Shown here piece after piece: positions 42,818 to 55,152 of a stretch of 64,000 nt of DNA. The stretch's first letter is position 1, and each line of letters starts with the position of its first letter. The notes under the pieces are model-generated. The model had not been told where the DNA came from. It saw nothing but the letters and a program-made list of their open reading frames with translations, and made no database searches. The DNA is taken from assembly GCF_000220395.1 (NCBI RefSeq), contig NW_004086015.1, forward strand, positions 1-64,000, in the 5' to 3' direction. The position numbers and the translations under genes are program-made. Source of the stretch: Ichthyophthirius multifiliis (Eukaryota > Ciliophora > Oligohymenophorea > Hymenostomatida).

Positions 42818-43804
42818 AACTTTTATAAAATCAATTTTTTAATTTTTAATTATTAAATAATAATTTTTATTTTTAGAACTTTAAAAATATTATAGTTTTA
42901 ATTTAGATTAAAATATTTTACTTATTTTACTTATCTTTTGAAGATTATTTTCTCTTTTTAAAAAAACAAAATTCTTACAATAATTTTATATATATTTTTT
43001 TGTTTAAATTAATATTTGAAAAAATTTAAAAAAAGTTACTTAATCCATTTTGTTTATAATGTTTAAAATAGTATTTAATATATTTTTAAGAGAAATACTA
43101 ATTTAGAGAAAAAAATAGTTTTAAATGAAAAAAACAATATAAATGCAAAAAATAAAAAAATTAGTTTGGGAATGAAAAAATTCTATAGAAAAGAATTTTT
43201 AATTTATAAAAAAAGAATAAATAAAATATTTAAGAATTTTATATTGATAAAATGTAAAATATTTACTTTTTTATCAAAAATGAGTTAATTTATAATATTA
43301 AAGGATTATTTTTACAAAAATAAAAAGATTTTAATATTATAATTTCCTTAAATTATAAATTGTTCCTTAGTAAAATACAAAAGAATATTTTAGTATAATA
43401 ATTTAATATAATATGTATATAAATTAATTAATTTTTTTAGTTTTAAATTAAAAAATTTTTTAAATAAAATAAATTTTATTTAATAGTATACAAAACAAAA
43501 AATATAATTAATAAATAAAAATTATTTATTTATAGTTTTACAAGTTCTAAGGATTATATTTTCAAAGTAATTTAAATAAATTTAATTAATTGATTGTTTA
43601 AAAAATAAGGAAAATATAATTTATATAATAATATTAAAATTTAAATTTTTAATAAAGTTTAAACGAAACCTGCGGATTAAATAAAACTTATATTTATATA
43701 AATCCAAAAAAATTATTTATAGTAAAATTAATATAATTTAACCATATTTTGTAGAATAAAAAAATATAAAAAATTAGTTAATCATTTCTTTTAAGTTCCT
43801 TTGA
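42818..43804 (+). CDS. Possible uncharacterised basic protein
   Basis: A frame open for about 328 codons, from after a TGA at 42815 to TGA 43802-43804. It contains passages of mixed composition, such as SYLIHFVYNVQNSIQYIFKR, NTNLEKKIVLNEKNNINAKN, GMKKFYRKEFLIYKKRINK and LRIKQNLYLYKSKKIIYSK. TGA triplets inside the span avoid the frame. The first in-frame ATG is at 43172, which would leave 210 codons; an upstream exon is possible. Lys/Ile/Phe-rich; no domain recognised. Chance openness at this composition cannot be excluded. Confidence 0.3.
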
Positions 43805-44773
43805 AATATAAATTTAAATGAGTTAGCTTATATTTTTAATTTTTTATTAATAAAATTATTTATATATTAATTTTTTATTAATTATAAAATAATTAAATAT
43901 TATTTAATAAAACTATTTATAAATTCTTTATTTTATAAAATATAAATAAATTAATAATTTAAATATTTTAAATTTATATTAAATAATTTTATTTTAATTT
44001 ATTTTTGTTTGTATAAAAATTTTTAGTTTTTTTGGTTTGATATTTTTTTAGGCTTCTGTTATAATCTAATTTAAAAAAAATTTATAATGATAAATTATTT
44101 ATTTAATTTTTTCAAAAAATAATTTACATTATATCATTTGTGAATCTTTAAATAAATTTAATAGAAAATGCAGTAATATAAATTAAAATAAAATAAATAA
44201 AATTTTCTTAATAATAAACAATAAATAATGTTATAACTTTTAAAATTATTTAATTTAAAAAATATTCTTAATGTATTTTTTCATTTTTTAAAAATATAAT
44301 AACATATATATTTTAATATCATTAAAAATTTTAATTTTTATAAGATATATAATTGAATTGATAAAGTTTTAAAATAAATATTAAAATGAAAATAGATAGT
44401 TTTATTTATTATTATTTAATAAATGTTTTTAAAAAATATTGATTTAATTTTTATTGCTAGATTTAAAACTTTAATTGTTATTATAATTTCATTCCGCATA
44501 AAAAAATTAATAATATATTTTTTTGTTTTGAAATATTTATAAGACTTGAATTCTAATAAAATATAGATAAATTTTTATATATAATAAATATACATAATAA
44601 AATAACACATTTTAGCATATTAAAAAATTAATTAAATATAAAATAATTTTCATTACTAATCAAATATTTATTATCAAAGTAAGGCAAATAATAATTTTTA
44701 AAATTTATACAATAAATTGCATTAATTTTATAAATTTCTTAGAGAAAAAAAATATATAAAATTAAAAAAAAAA
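43805..44773. other. AT-rich intergenic DNA
   Basis: About 970 bases upstream of the histidine kinase gene. Nothing recognised. Confidence 0.5.
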
Positions 44774-47439
44774 ATGAATTAAAATAAAATGATAAAATTC
44801 AAAATAAATCCCTATACATTAAATTTCATAGATATAATAGAAAACGATTATTATTATAAAATAAAAAATGATTAAAATTAACCTATAATATAAAAGTTAG
44901 TAATTTTTTCTTTAATATGGCAAACAATAAGTATTTTTGTCTAAAAATTTGTTTATGAATAATAAAACTAATTTTTAATAATATTAATAAATATGTTTAT
45001 TTTTATATTTCTTTTATTTTATTACAGAAAATAAAGAAAAATTTTTAAAATATTATTATTAGTTTAAACAAGTATTTATGATATATCATAATCTCTAATT
45101 TTGCATTAATTGAAATTCGAAAGTGGAAATAAACAAAGTGAAAATGTGTTTGTTTGTTATGGGTTCGGATTGTGTATTTATATATTTATTGTTAGTTTAA
45201 TTTTTCATAATTGGTATTTAAAAAGCATAAAAATTAGTATTCCTTTAATTGTTTTACCTGTAGCGGAAGGATTTTAAGAATATTCTATGAGTTTGTTTGT
45301 TTGTCATTTTGCTTATATTTTTATAATTTGTATTTGTTTTTATTTATAGGAAAGAAATAATAAGTATTAATTTCATTTAGAATATTTCTAAAAGAAAAAA
45401 CTATTGGATTATAAATAGATTTTCGAAGTTTATTTGCCAAATGAGCTTATTATTATTTCAAAAGTATAGGAAAGTATGTAAATTAATGAAACTATAAAAG
45501 GGAACTAATAATAAAGTTTTTTAAAATAATTTTCAATTGAATAAAATATTCCGCATAAATAAAACAAATATACAGAAAAAAATCCTTTTCCAAATACAAA
45601 ATAATAAAAGAGTATTTTTTTATAAAGACAAAAGATTAATGAAGCTAATTAAAATCAAGAAAAGCTTAAATTTTCCTTAATAAATAAAAAGTTTAAATAA
45701 ACATTTTCTGATAAAAGATAAGATATAATAGAAAAAATTAAAAATATATATAAAGGAAAACTTAACATTTTTCAAATAATTAATATGATTTTGTACCAAT
45801 ATGAAACAGTTCATTTCTAAAAAATTTCCTTATATGAAAAATCTGCATCAATTTTATAAAAATAAAAGTTAAACGTTAATGAATAATATGATATTAACGA
45901 GGAAAAAATATATGAATTTGTTGAATGTTATGATATTAAATAATAGAAGTATTTTGATATTACTATTATTTGTATATAATGGGATGGATTATAATCAGTA
46001 ATAGTGTTATTTAATGATATAAGTAATACTATAGTGAATAAAAGATTAGAATAGGTTTAAAAACATAAAGATTTAACTTTAGCATCTATTACTCATGATT
46101 TACGGACTCCTTTAAATTTCATTAAAATAACTTCTGAATAATGCCAAAATGAAATGAGTTTGTAAAATATTAAAGAGTTATAAAATATGATTTAGATTAA
46201 CTGTGAATTGTTAATGAGTTTAATTAATGATATTTTAGATTCTTAATAAATTCAGGCTGGAAAATTTCGATTGGTTATAAATTAATTCTAATTAGATTCA
46301 ATATTTGGGTAAATGCTTTAGCTTTTTAAAATTTAAAGTGCTGAAAAAAATATCAAAGTTGAAATTTCAATTGATAGTAACTTAAGTCTAAATTCCGATA
46401 AAAATAGGATCAAATAAATATTAATTAATTTAATTTCTAATGCCATTAAATTTACTTAAAACGGAAATATTAGAATTTCGGCATTTTAAATTCCTAATCA
46501 AAATATTATTACTATAAGTGTTTAGGATACAGGATGTGGAATTCCTGTTTATTTATAAGATAAATTATTTTCGGTTTTCTCTACTTTTGATCATTTTGAT
46601 GGAAATAATAAATAAGGTTTTTATTTTAAGTTTATTTTTTTTATTTATAAAAATAAAATATAGGAGTAGGATTAGGATTATCTTTATGCAAATAATTGGT
46701 TTCTTAATTAGGTCCTTTAAATAAAATATTTTTAACTTCATAATAAAATAAAGGGTCTATTTTTACTTTTCTTTTATATCAAGATATGAATAATAAGAAT
46801 GAGAATATGAATACAATTGATGTTATATAATTAGAAAATATGTTAAATTTTTAATTTTTATAAGAATATAGAAGTATTTAAAATAAAAGCGTTTCCTATG
46901 ATGATTTAAATGAAAATTAAACAAATTTTTCTTGCCTTTCAGTAGAATAATTAGTAAAGAAATATTAATGTGATTAAAAGGAGTAAGTACATTAAAGCTA
47001 TTTTTAAAAATATAAATATGAAAAAAAAGATAGTTTTAATATTGTAAGTTCATAACTTGAAGTACATTTAAAAAAAATTCTTATTGTCGATGATGTTTGT
47101 TTTAATATTATAGTACTTAAATATATTTTTAAAGATATAAAGTCTTAAATCGATTCAGCATAAAATGGATAAGAAGCTTTTGATCTTTATTAACAATAGA
47201 ATCATGATTTAATTTTGATGGATATTAAAATGCCTATTATGAATGGACATGAATCTATTAAACTTATTCGATAATATGAAAAATAATAGTAAATAAAACC
47301 AGCTGTTATTATTGTAAATAGTGCTAATATTAGCTAGGATGATATTTAATAAAGTATTGATTTTGGGGCTAATGAACATATTTCAAAACCAGTAGATACA
47401 TAAATTTTATTCTAAATTTTATAAAAATAATACTACTGA
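44774..47439 (+). CDS. Hybrid histidine kinase (membrane, HisKA-HATPase-REC)
   Basis: Sensor kinase of a phosphorelay. Three exons (44774-44930, 45063-46616, 46664-47439; introns 132 and 47 nt) sum to 829 codons, 828 aa. The N-terminal third has hydrophobic segments (VCYGFGLCIYIFIVSLIF, ISIPLIVLPVA, FVCHFAYIFIICICFYL), so it is membrane-bound. HisKA: LASITHDLRTPLNFIK with the phospho-acceptor His near 397. HATPase: N-box KQILINLISNAIKFTQNG, G1 VQDTGCGIP, G2 GVGLGLSLCKQL. The receiver domain near the C-terminus has ILIVDDVCFN, the phospho-acceptor Asp in LILMDIKMPIMNG (near 757) and the invariant Lys in HISKPVD. All catalytic residues are intact. Hybrid kinases are common in ciliates and absent from animals. 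No Hpt partner is in the window. Confidence 0.93.
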
Positions 47440-47669
47440 GAAAAAAAAAAAAAAATGTATTTAATTTATATTTATTAGGTATATTATGTATTTTTATTTA
47501 TTTTTTTAAAAAAAATCATATTTTAAAGATATAATAAATGATACTTATAAATTATATAATATGGTAAAAAAAATTTATTAATAAATACAATAAAAATATA
47601 GAAAAAAATAAACAAATAAATATTTATTTTATTTTATTTTATTTTATTTTTAAATATAATTTTATAATA

Positions 47670-49336
47670 ATGGGAATTTGTAAATTCAATAAAACTTAAT
47701 TTAATGAAGACGAAGTAATACCGATAAAAATTTAAGGATAAAAAGAAGATAAATACAAATAGAAAGTTAGTTTAAATGATTTTGAGTTTATAAAAGTTAT
47801 AAAATAAATCAATTTTTTTTACAAAAATATATATTTTTATTTAAAAAAAAAAATAGTGTATAGGTACAGGTACATTTGGTAAAGTATATTTGATATAAAA
47901 AAAGGACAATCGTATTATTTATTTTTTAAAAAAAAAAACGATAAAATTTAATAATTAAAAAATAAAAGAAAAGACTTATGCTATAAAAATATTAAAAAAA
48001 ATTAATTTCAAAAATAAAAAATAAATAAACTAAATTTAAACAGAAAGAAATATATTAGTAAATATAGAAAGTCCTTTTATAGTTTAAGTAAAATACGCAT
48101 TTTAGAATTCAGTTAAACTATACATTGTAATGGAATTTTGTTAAGGAGGTTATTTTAATTTATTAATATATTTGTAAAAAAATAAAAATTAAATAAGTGT
48201 ATAAATTATCTATTTAAATATTAAAAAAGGGGATATATTTAACCATATGGTAAAACATCCTTGTTTTCCTGAAAATAAAGTTAAATTTTACGCTGTTGAA
48301 ATATTTTTAGCAATAAAAACCTTACATGAAAATTAAATCCTATATAGAGATTTAAAACCTGAAAATATTTTAATAACTTCATCAGGAAATATTAAATTGA
48401 CAGATTTTGGATTATCTAAATCTTAATTTAAAAGTAATTTTTTATTTATAAAATAATATTAATTATTACTAAATTAATAAAATAGATAAATAACTTACTT
48501 ATACTTATTGTGGAACACCGGAATATATGTCTCCGGAAATGTTAAAAAAGGAAGGACATGATTTTTCAACAGATTGGTGGAGTTATGTAATACTTTTTTT
48601 TTTTTTTCTAAATTTTAAATAATATTTATTATTTTTTATTTAGGGGGCCGTTATTTATGAAATGCTTAATGGAGCTCCTCCTTTTTATAGCAAAAATTAA
48701 AAAGATATGATAGAAAATATTAAGAAAACAGACGTTTAATTAGGTAAAAATTTATCAGTAGAATGTTAAGACTTTTTAAAGGGACTATTATAAAGAGATG
48801 TATTTAAGTTTAAAAAATTATTAATTTATTTAAAAATAAATAAAGAAAAATTTAAGATTGGGAAATGGACCAAATGGAGCATAAGATATTTAAAATCATT
48901 CATTTTTTAAAAATATTGATTGGGAATCATTTCTTTAACTCAAAGTTGAGCCACCTTTTATCCCTAAAATATGTAATAGATATGATTTGAGTAATATAGA
49001 TTAGGTATTTTAAACTTCTTTTTATTATTAAAAAATAAATGTATGATAATGAAAAGATTTATATAATAGGATTTTGTTAGATAAAAAAGTTGTGACACTC
49101 CATTTGAATAATTTGAAAGGAATTCGAAAAAAAATAATTTTTAAGGATTTTCTTATGAAAAGTAAAAATATATATAAATATATAAATATATATATATATA
49201 TATATTTATATATTATATATATACTTTTATATATTTCTTATAATTTCATATTTTTATAAGTTATGATGATAGTTATGAATAAAATGAAATTAATTTATAA
49301 TAGCTTTTCACTAATCCTAAATTTAATTTGAAATGA
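47670..49336 (+). CDS. AGC-family protein kinase
   Basis: A Ser/Thr kinase of the AGC group (PKA/S6K/SGK/Akt-like). Nine exons with introns at 47796-47856, 47912-47968, 48149-48229, 48434-48485, 48587-48642, 48808-48856, 49005-49069 and 49162-49260. Motifs: [54 protein letters not shown], activation loop YTYCGTPEYMSPEM, WSYGAVIYEMLNGAPPFYS, and an AGC tail with LGNGPNGAQDIQNHSFFKNI and hydrophobic motif NFQGFSYEN (F-x-x-F-S-Y). The presence of the phosphorylatable hydrophobic motif favours S6K/SGK/Akt-like over PKA. The N-terminus MGICKFNK could be myristoylated and palmitoylated. Exons total 1,147 nt, one too many; the excess is probably one G in GGGG at 48780-48783, which breaks DFLKGLLQRD. 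Corrected length 381 aa. Confidence 0.9.
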
Positions 49337-49474
49337 TAATAATAATAATTTTTTATTTATATAATCTTATTTATAAATTTTTATAATTTCAAATTAAATA
49401 ATATGTTTTTTTTTTTTTATATTTTTATATTTATTAAATTTATAAATTTATAAATTTTACTATTAATATTGATA

Positions 49475-50338
49475 TCAATATATAATTTAAAATGAAATAT
49501 TTTTTAATTATATATTTTATATATTTTCCATTATTATATTTTTTATTATTTAATTTTTTAATTATTTTTACTAAATTTATATTTTTTTGATTATATTATT
49601 ATCATAATTTTATTAATTATAGTATTTATCCTTTTTGTTTAAAAAACTATTTTTTATTTAATTTTTTATGGCATTCTTTTCTTAATATATTTATTAATGA
49701 TTAGACTATTAAATTACTTATGTATTTTTATTTATGTTTTCATAATTTTTTTTTAATTATTTAATAGAATTGTTTGATTTATTAACTTTTTAAAAGGAAT
49801 ATTTTTTATGTTATATATTTTAAATAAAGCTTTTAAAACTTAATAAATTTATTCTATTTTTCTTTTATTAAATATTAATGCAAGTACTTTGATTCTATAA
49901 ATAATTATTTATTTCATCATTATTTAAGTCTTTTAATGATTATTTATTTTTAATTTTTTATATATTAAAATTATCTTCTATTTAATATAAATTATCTTAT
50001 ATATTATTTTGTAATTTAAATTAATGATCATATGTATTTTAATTTTCAAAGACACTTATTTATATGTTCTCATTCGGATAATATTTTTTATATATTTAAA
50101 TTAATCCTTATTTTATATTAAACTTAATTTAGCTTTTATTTATATTTGTAATATTATTATTTATTGTTTATGATAAATTATTGTATTTTAAGCATTATTC
50201 TTTTAAATATTAATTTAATTTTTATGTACTATTTTATTGAGTATTTAGCTATTCTTATAATCCTTTTTTTATTTTTTTATTTTAAATTTTACTTTATTTT
50301 GTTTTTATGATTTTACTTAATAAATTATGTTGATTCAT
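49475..50338 (-). CDS. Q/N-rich uncharacterised protein (287 aa)
   Basis: ATG at plus 50338 (MNQHNLLSKIIKTKQSKIQN) opens 288 codons to TGA at plus 49475-49477. The eight or so TCA triplets between these points all fall in a single other frame (position divisible by three), a phase pattern that is very hard to get by chance and shows selection against stops in this frame. Better segments are KYYPNENIQISVFENQNTYD, NNDEINNYLQNQSTCINIQQ and RINLLSFKSFIQNIQHKKYS. Gln 20%, Asn and Lys high; probably disordered. It converges on the AGC kinase gene with only about 140 bases between their ends. No family recognised. Confidence 0.6.
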
Positions 50339-50861
50339 TTCTTTTTTTTAAAAAAAAATATATAAATATTAAATATATTTTTATTAAATAAAAAATAAAA
50401 ATAATAAATTAAAATATATATTTAAAAAGTTACAAAATTAATAATTTATTAAAAATAGAAAAATATAATCATTTTTTTAAAAAAATAAAATAAACATTAA
50501 TTATTTTTTAATATATACAATCATATATATTTTAATCTTATTATTATGTTTATTAATATAAATTAAAAACGAAGAATTAAGTTTTTTAAGTTAATAGGAA
50601 AATTAATAAAATATAAATTTTAATATTTTTAGTCAATAATTTAAAAATTAAAAAAAAGTTATACTCAAAAAAATTGAAAAAGGTATTTCTTAAACCTTTT
50701 TCAAATAATATATATATTTATTTAATATAATTTTGATTATAAATTAATCATATGAATTATTTTTTTTTTAAATAACAATATAAAAATTAATTATTTTTAA
50801 GAAATATTATAATTAAAATATATTAAAAATAAAAAAAGTAGTAAAATTATATAAACATAAT

Positions 50862-50892
<31 letters not shown>

Positions 50893-51108
50893 ATTTATAT
50901 TTATATATATTATTATATTTATGTTTTTTATAAATATATGTTCATTTATAATCTTAATTAAATTTATTCATTTATAAAATTTATCTTCTTCATTAAATAT
51001 AATTAAATAAACACTAACATATCCTAATTTTATAAATACTTTACATTAAATAAAGAATTTCAAAAAAGCAAATTTAAATAATTAAATATATATTTATTTA
51101 TAAATTTT
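50339..51108. other. AT-rich intergenic DNA
   Basis: About 770 bases with a (TA)n tract at 50863-50891. An inverted pair of AAAAAGGTATTTCTTAAACC-type sequence near 50677-50702 could form a weak hairpin but I do not assign a role. Confidence 0.4.
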
Positions 51109-52068
51109 TCAAGTAATAATAATTCTATTAAAATCTTCAAATGCAATATTTTTCCCACATAATACAATAGCTACATTTTTTTCCTTTAAATCTTCTTTTT
51201 TTTTCAAAAATTTTGCAAAAGCTAGACCTGCTGCTCCTTCTACTATTAAATTTTCACCTAAACATAAACTTTTCATAGCAAATTTAATCTCTTCTTCATT
51301 TACTAAAACTCGTTTATCTACATATTTTTACAAATTTCCAAAGTACAACATTTTTTCTCTAAACCACCTGTAGTCCCATCTGAAAGTGTTTCTTTTTCCT
51401 CTAAATTCTGAATAATATATCCTTTTTTACACTCTTGTATAATACACAAGAGTTTTATGGTTAACAACCTACTATATGTATTTTTTCGCCTTTTTATTTT
51501 AAATAAGCACTTATTCCACCTATTAAGCCTCCACCACCAGCCGAAACAAATAAAGCGTCAATTTTTTAATTTTCATTAAATATTTCTAAACCTATAGTAC
51601 ATTAACCAATAATTATATCGATATCATTATATGGGGAAATATATTAGAGATTATATTTTTCTGAATATTGCCGGGCTGTTTTTTTAGCTTGGAGGGAATC
51701 ACCGGGTATTATTTAAAGATCAGAGTTAAATAATTAAAGTTTTTGTAATTTTTATTTAGTTATTTTATCCGAAATAATTATTTTTGTTTATAAATTATAT
51801 ATTTATGAGGCCTAACAAACGGCCAAAGCATGATTTCCAGTCGAAGATGTTATTATTGGAAGGTTTATTTGTTAGTAATAGAGTTTTAAAAGCTTATTAA
51901 TAGCTCCTCGGTATTTAAATGAGGATGTATTTTGCATCTATTCGTGTTTAAAAAAAATATATTTATAGAGTATTTAGATGAAAAATATATAGAATTTATT
52001 AGAAAAGGTGTATTTATAATGTATTATTTTATTTATTTATAAGAATCTTCTATTTATTAAGATATCAT
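51109..52068 (-). CDS. Threonine dehydratase / serine racemase family PLP enzyme
   Basis: A fold-type II PLP enzyme: serine/threonine dehydratase or serine racemase. N-terminal INTPFLINS, then NTSSFKYRGAINKLLKL with the PLP Lys in SFKxRGA, TSSTGNHALAVCQA (substrate loop), GDSLQAKKTARQYSEKYNL, YISPYNDIDIIIGQCTIGLE, the phosphate-binding glycine loop FVSAGGGGLIGGISAYLK, SDGTTGGLE, VLVNEEEIKFAMKSL, NLIVEGAAGLAFA and VAIVLCGKNI. The length (320 aa when corrected) matches serine racemase and catabolic dehydratases without a regulatory ACT domain. The 960 nt need three extra bases: the A8 run at 51950-51957 and the T6 runs at 51423-51428 and 51351-51356 each appear one base short, after which the frame is exact. 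Three hits in one gene leave pseudogene decay as an alternative, but every catalytic motif is intact. Confidence 0.85.
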
Positions 52069-52214
52069 ATTGTTTTTTATATTATATATTATTATTATTG
52101 TAAAAATATTAGAATAATATAAATAATAATTAAGAGAATAATATATATGCACAAATAAATATTAATAAATTTATAATTTTATATATATATATAAAATTAT
52201 ATTTATGTATAAAT

Positions 52215-53878
52215 TCATTTATTAATTAATAAATTATAATTAGTTGCTTCATTATATAATACTTCCCATTAACCCAATTATCTCTTATTTGCATTTTTCC
52301 AATAATATTGAGAATTCGTTTCATGACTTTCTATTATAATATCTAAATGCGATTATACCAATTACGGAGTTATTTTAAAATCAATTTATTATTCCATAAA
52401 AAAGGCTGGATTTGTGTTAAATTCTAATATATAACATTTTAAATTTTCATCAATTATCAAATCCAATCCTAGAAGTTAAAATTGTCCTTTTTTTTTGCCT
52501 ATTCTATCTTTGGCTGCTAAAATACTATATAATGCTGCTTTCCGACATGAAATAAATATTTATTATATATCATTTTCTTTTAAGTTTTTTTCTTTTTTTA
52601 AATAATTTTTATATTCTTCTATTGAAAGAGTTAACGACTCTTTTATTTTATTAAAATCTTTATGACTACTTTAATTTTATCTGTTTGTTAAATGCATTTG
52701 GGATTATTTTATATCAAATTATACGAAACTTTCTAAATTATACTCTTCTATACATTTTCTGAAATGACCGTCTTAATATAAAACTACAAAAGGTTTTATA
52801 CTGGCAATTAAAATATAACTTCTTAAATCGTTTTTATGATTATAGATAAGTAGAGGCTTTTCTAAGTATTTTTAAACAAAAGAATACATAGAAGTGGTTT
52901 TATTTGTACTTTATTATTAGTTTTATTTTAATTATTTTATTTAATCTTTTAATTCATTGACATTTTTAAATAATTTTATATCTTTTCCTATATATATATA
53001 TATATTATTTTAAATAGTTCAATTTTTTCATATAAAAAATAAAAAACCTTATGTTCCTTTTGGATTTTTAGCAATCCAAAAATTCGAGTTTACTTTTTCA
53101 AAAAAATATTTTTCTTGTTCATTTTAATTAGTTGCTTTTAAATCAAATATATATGATTCGAATAAGAAATGAGTTGAATTTATTAATTTGTTGAAATGAT
53201 TATTTGGGTTATTATCATATTCTTTTAATGTTTTTATAAAAGAATCTTTATTTGAAAGCAGGTTTTTTATATTTTATATATGATTAATTAACTATTCGCC
53301 ATTTTTATGTAGTTTATAATTCTATTAATAGTTAAAATCAGTAAATTTAAAGTAAAAATCAGTCTATTAAGGTAAGAAATTATGTATTATTTCGAAATCT
53401 TATCGGGAATCAAAGTATTTTTTAATTATTTTATATTTTTATCCTAAAAGCATGTAAACTTGTTTTTTTTTTCTGTTTTTTTAAAGTCTTCTCTAAAAGT
53501 CTCACCTGTATGTTCATATTCATTCTCAATATATTTTTTTATTCTTTTTTCAACTTAAGTTAATGTTTATTCTTATATTTTTAAATTTAAACATAATTCT
53601 AAACATTATATATATGAAAGGCTCTATAATTTTAAATATATACGGTTTTAACATTAGTTTTGGCATTTATATTCTTTAGATTTTATATAGTCAAACGTAT
53701 TATTAATAATTGGACAAGTCTTTTAGCATAGAAAAGGCTGCTATATACATTTTATTTATTCATAAAAAATACTTGGTTATAAGTAAATAAATAAATTTTA
53801 ACTTTTAATTTAATTATAAGAAGATTAATATATATATAAGAGTAGAATAAGAGTTATTTGATATATTAAATGGAACAT
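52215..53878 (-). CDS. Tubulin-tyrosine-ligase-like protein with signal peptide (copy 1)
   Basis: An ATP-grasp amino-acid ligase of the TTL family. From ATG at plus 53878 it starts MFHLIYQITLILLLYIYQSS, a signal peptide, then a Cys-rich stretch (CIQQPFLCQKTCPIINNTF, KCQNQCQNR, CLELCLN). The TTL part has KYFDSRQDFEIIHNFLPQQ, FWIAKNPKG, GKDIKLFKNV, EKPLLIYNHKNDLRSYILIA, KPFVVLYQDGHFRKC and the Mg/ATP motif FQLLGLDLIIDENLKCYILE then FNTNPAFF. One intron (52988-53047). One A appears missing in the run at plus 53463-53472; with it the gene is 535 codons, 534 aa. Sister of the next gene, same strand, 400 bases away. TTL enzymes are normally cytosolic or ciliary; a signal peptide means the acceptor would be luminal or extracellular, unless the N-terminus is misread. 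Confidence 0.8.
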
Positions 53879-54277
53879 ATTTTATTTTAAAATATAAATT
53901 GATTATTATTAAATTTATTATAATGTAAAATTAATATCATTTTTATATTAATTTATATTTAAAAATAAATAATATAAGAAAAAAAAAAAAATTATTGAAA
54001 AAAACTAAATATATTAAATAAATTAAATAAAAAGAATAAATATAAATAAAAATTTTTAAAAAATAAAATAAAAATAAAAATTATAAATAAATTTATACTA
54101 AATTATATGAAATATGTAAAAGAATAAAAGTATTGTGTTTTTTTTTTTTTAAAAAAAAATATATATATAACAAATAATTTATATAAATATATTAAAAAAC
54201 ATATATATATTACGTATATATATAATTATATATTTATATATATATATATATATATTTATTTTAAAGATAAAATATAT

Positions 54278-55094
54278 TCATATATCTTTTTTTTCACTTT
54301 CATATAAAAAATTATACTCATTTGCCTCATTATAAATAACTTCCCAATTTCCTAATTACCTAAACTTAGGTAATCTCCAATAATCCCATAAATCAACATT
54401 TTTATCATGACTTTCTAATATAATATCTAAAGTACTCTAAACTAACTAAGGTATGACTTTAAAATGTGTTTATAATTCCATAAAAAGACCTGCACTTGTA
54501 TTGAATTCAATTAAAAAAGCATTTAATTTATCATCGAAAATTAAATCTATACCCAAAAGTTGAAAATATCCTTTTTTTTTGCCAAGTTTATCTTTTGCTG
54601 ATAAAATGCTGTATAAAGCCGCTTTTTTACATTTATTCCACATTTTTGATATTTCTAAAGGACTAATATTCATTTTTTATTATAGATATTATTCAAATTA
54701 TTCGATTGTGATCATTAATTAGTTACTTTCAGTTTCGTATTATTTATGTTTTTTTTAAAATATACGATTTGTTAAATGTTTATATGCCTCATCTCCTTCA
54801 AAACTAGTGAATTCTTTAGTATAATTGCTTATACATTTCCTCACGAAGCCATTTTAATATAAAACCACAAAGGGATTTATAGAAGGTATCAAAATATAGC
54901 TTCTTATGTCATTTTTTTTCCCATCAATTAATAAAGGGTTTTCTAAATACCTTTATATGACTTAAAACATTGCTAAATTTTACTTCTGTTCCCTTGTTTT
55001 GGCTTAAATTAATAACTAGACTAAATTCTATTTAATATATTTTATATTTTCTTTTATTTCAGTAACATTTTTGAATAATTTAATGCCTATTTCC

Positions 55095-55152
<58 letters not shown>

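Noticed and set aside
46518-46724. Plus-strand ORF out of frame with the histidine kinase
   Set aside because: It overlaps the G1/G2 ATP-binding boxes in another frame and spans the 46617-46663 intron.
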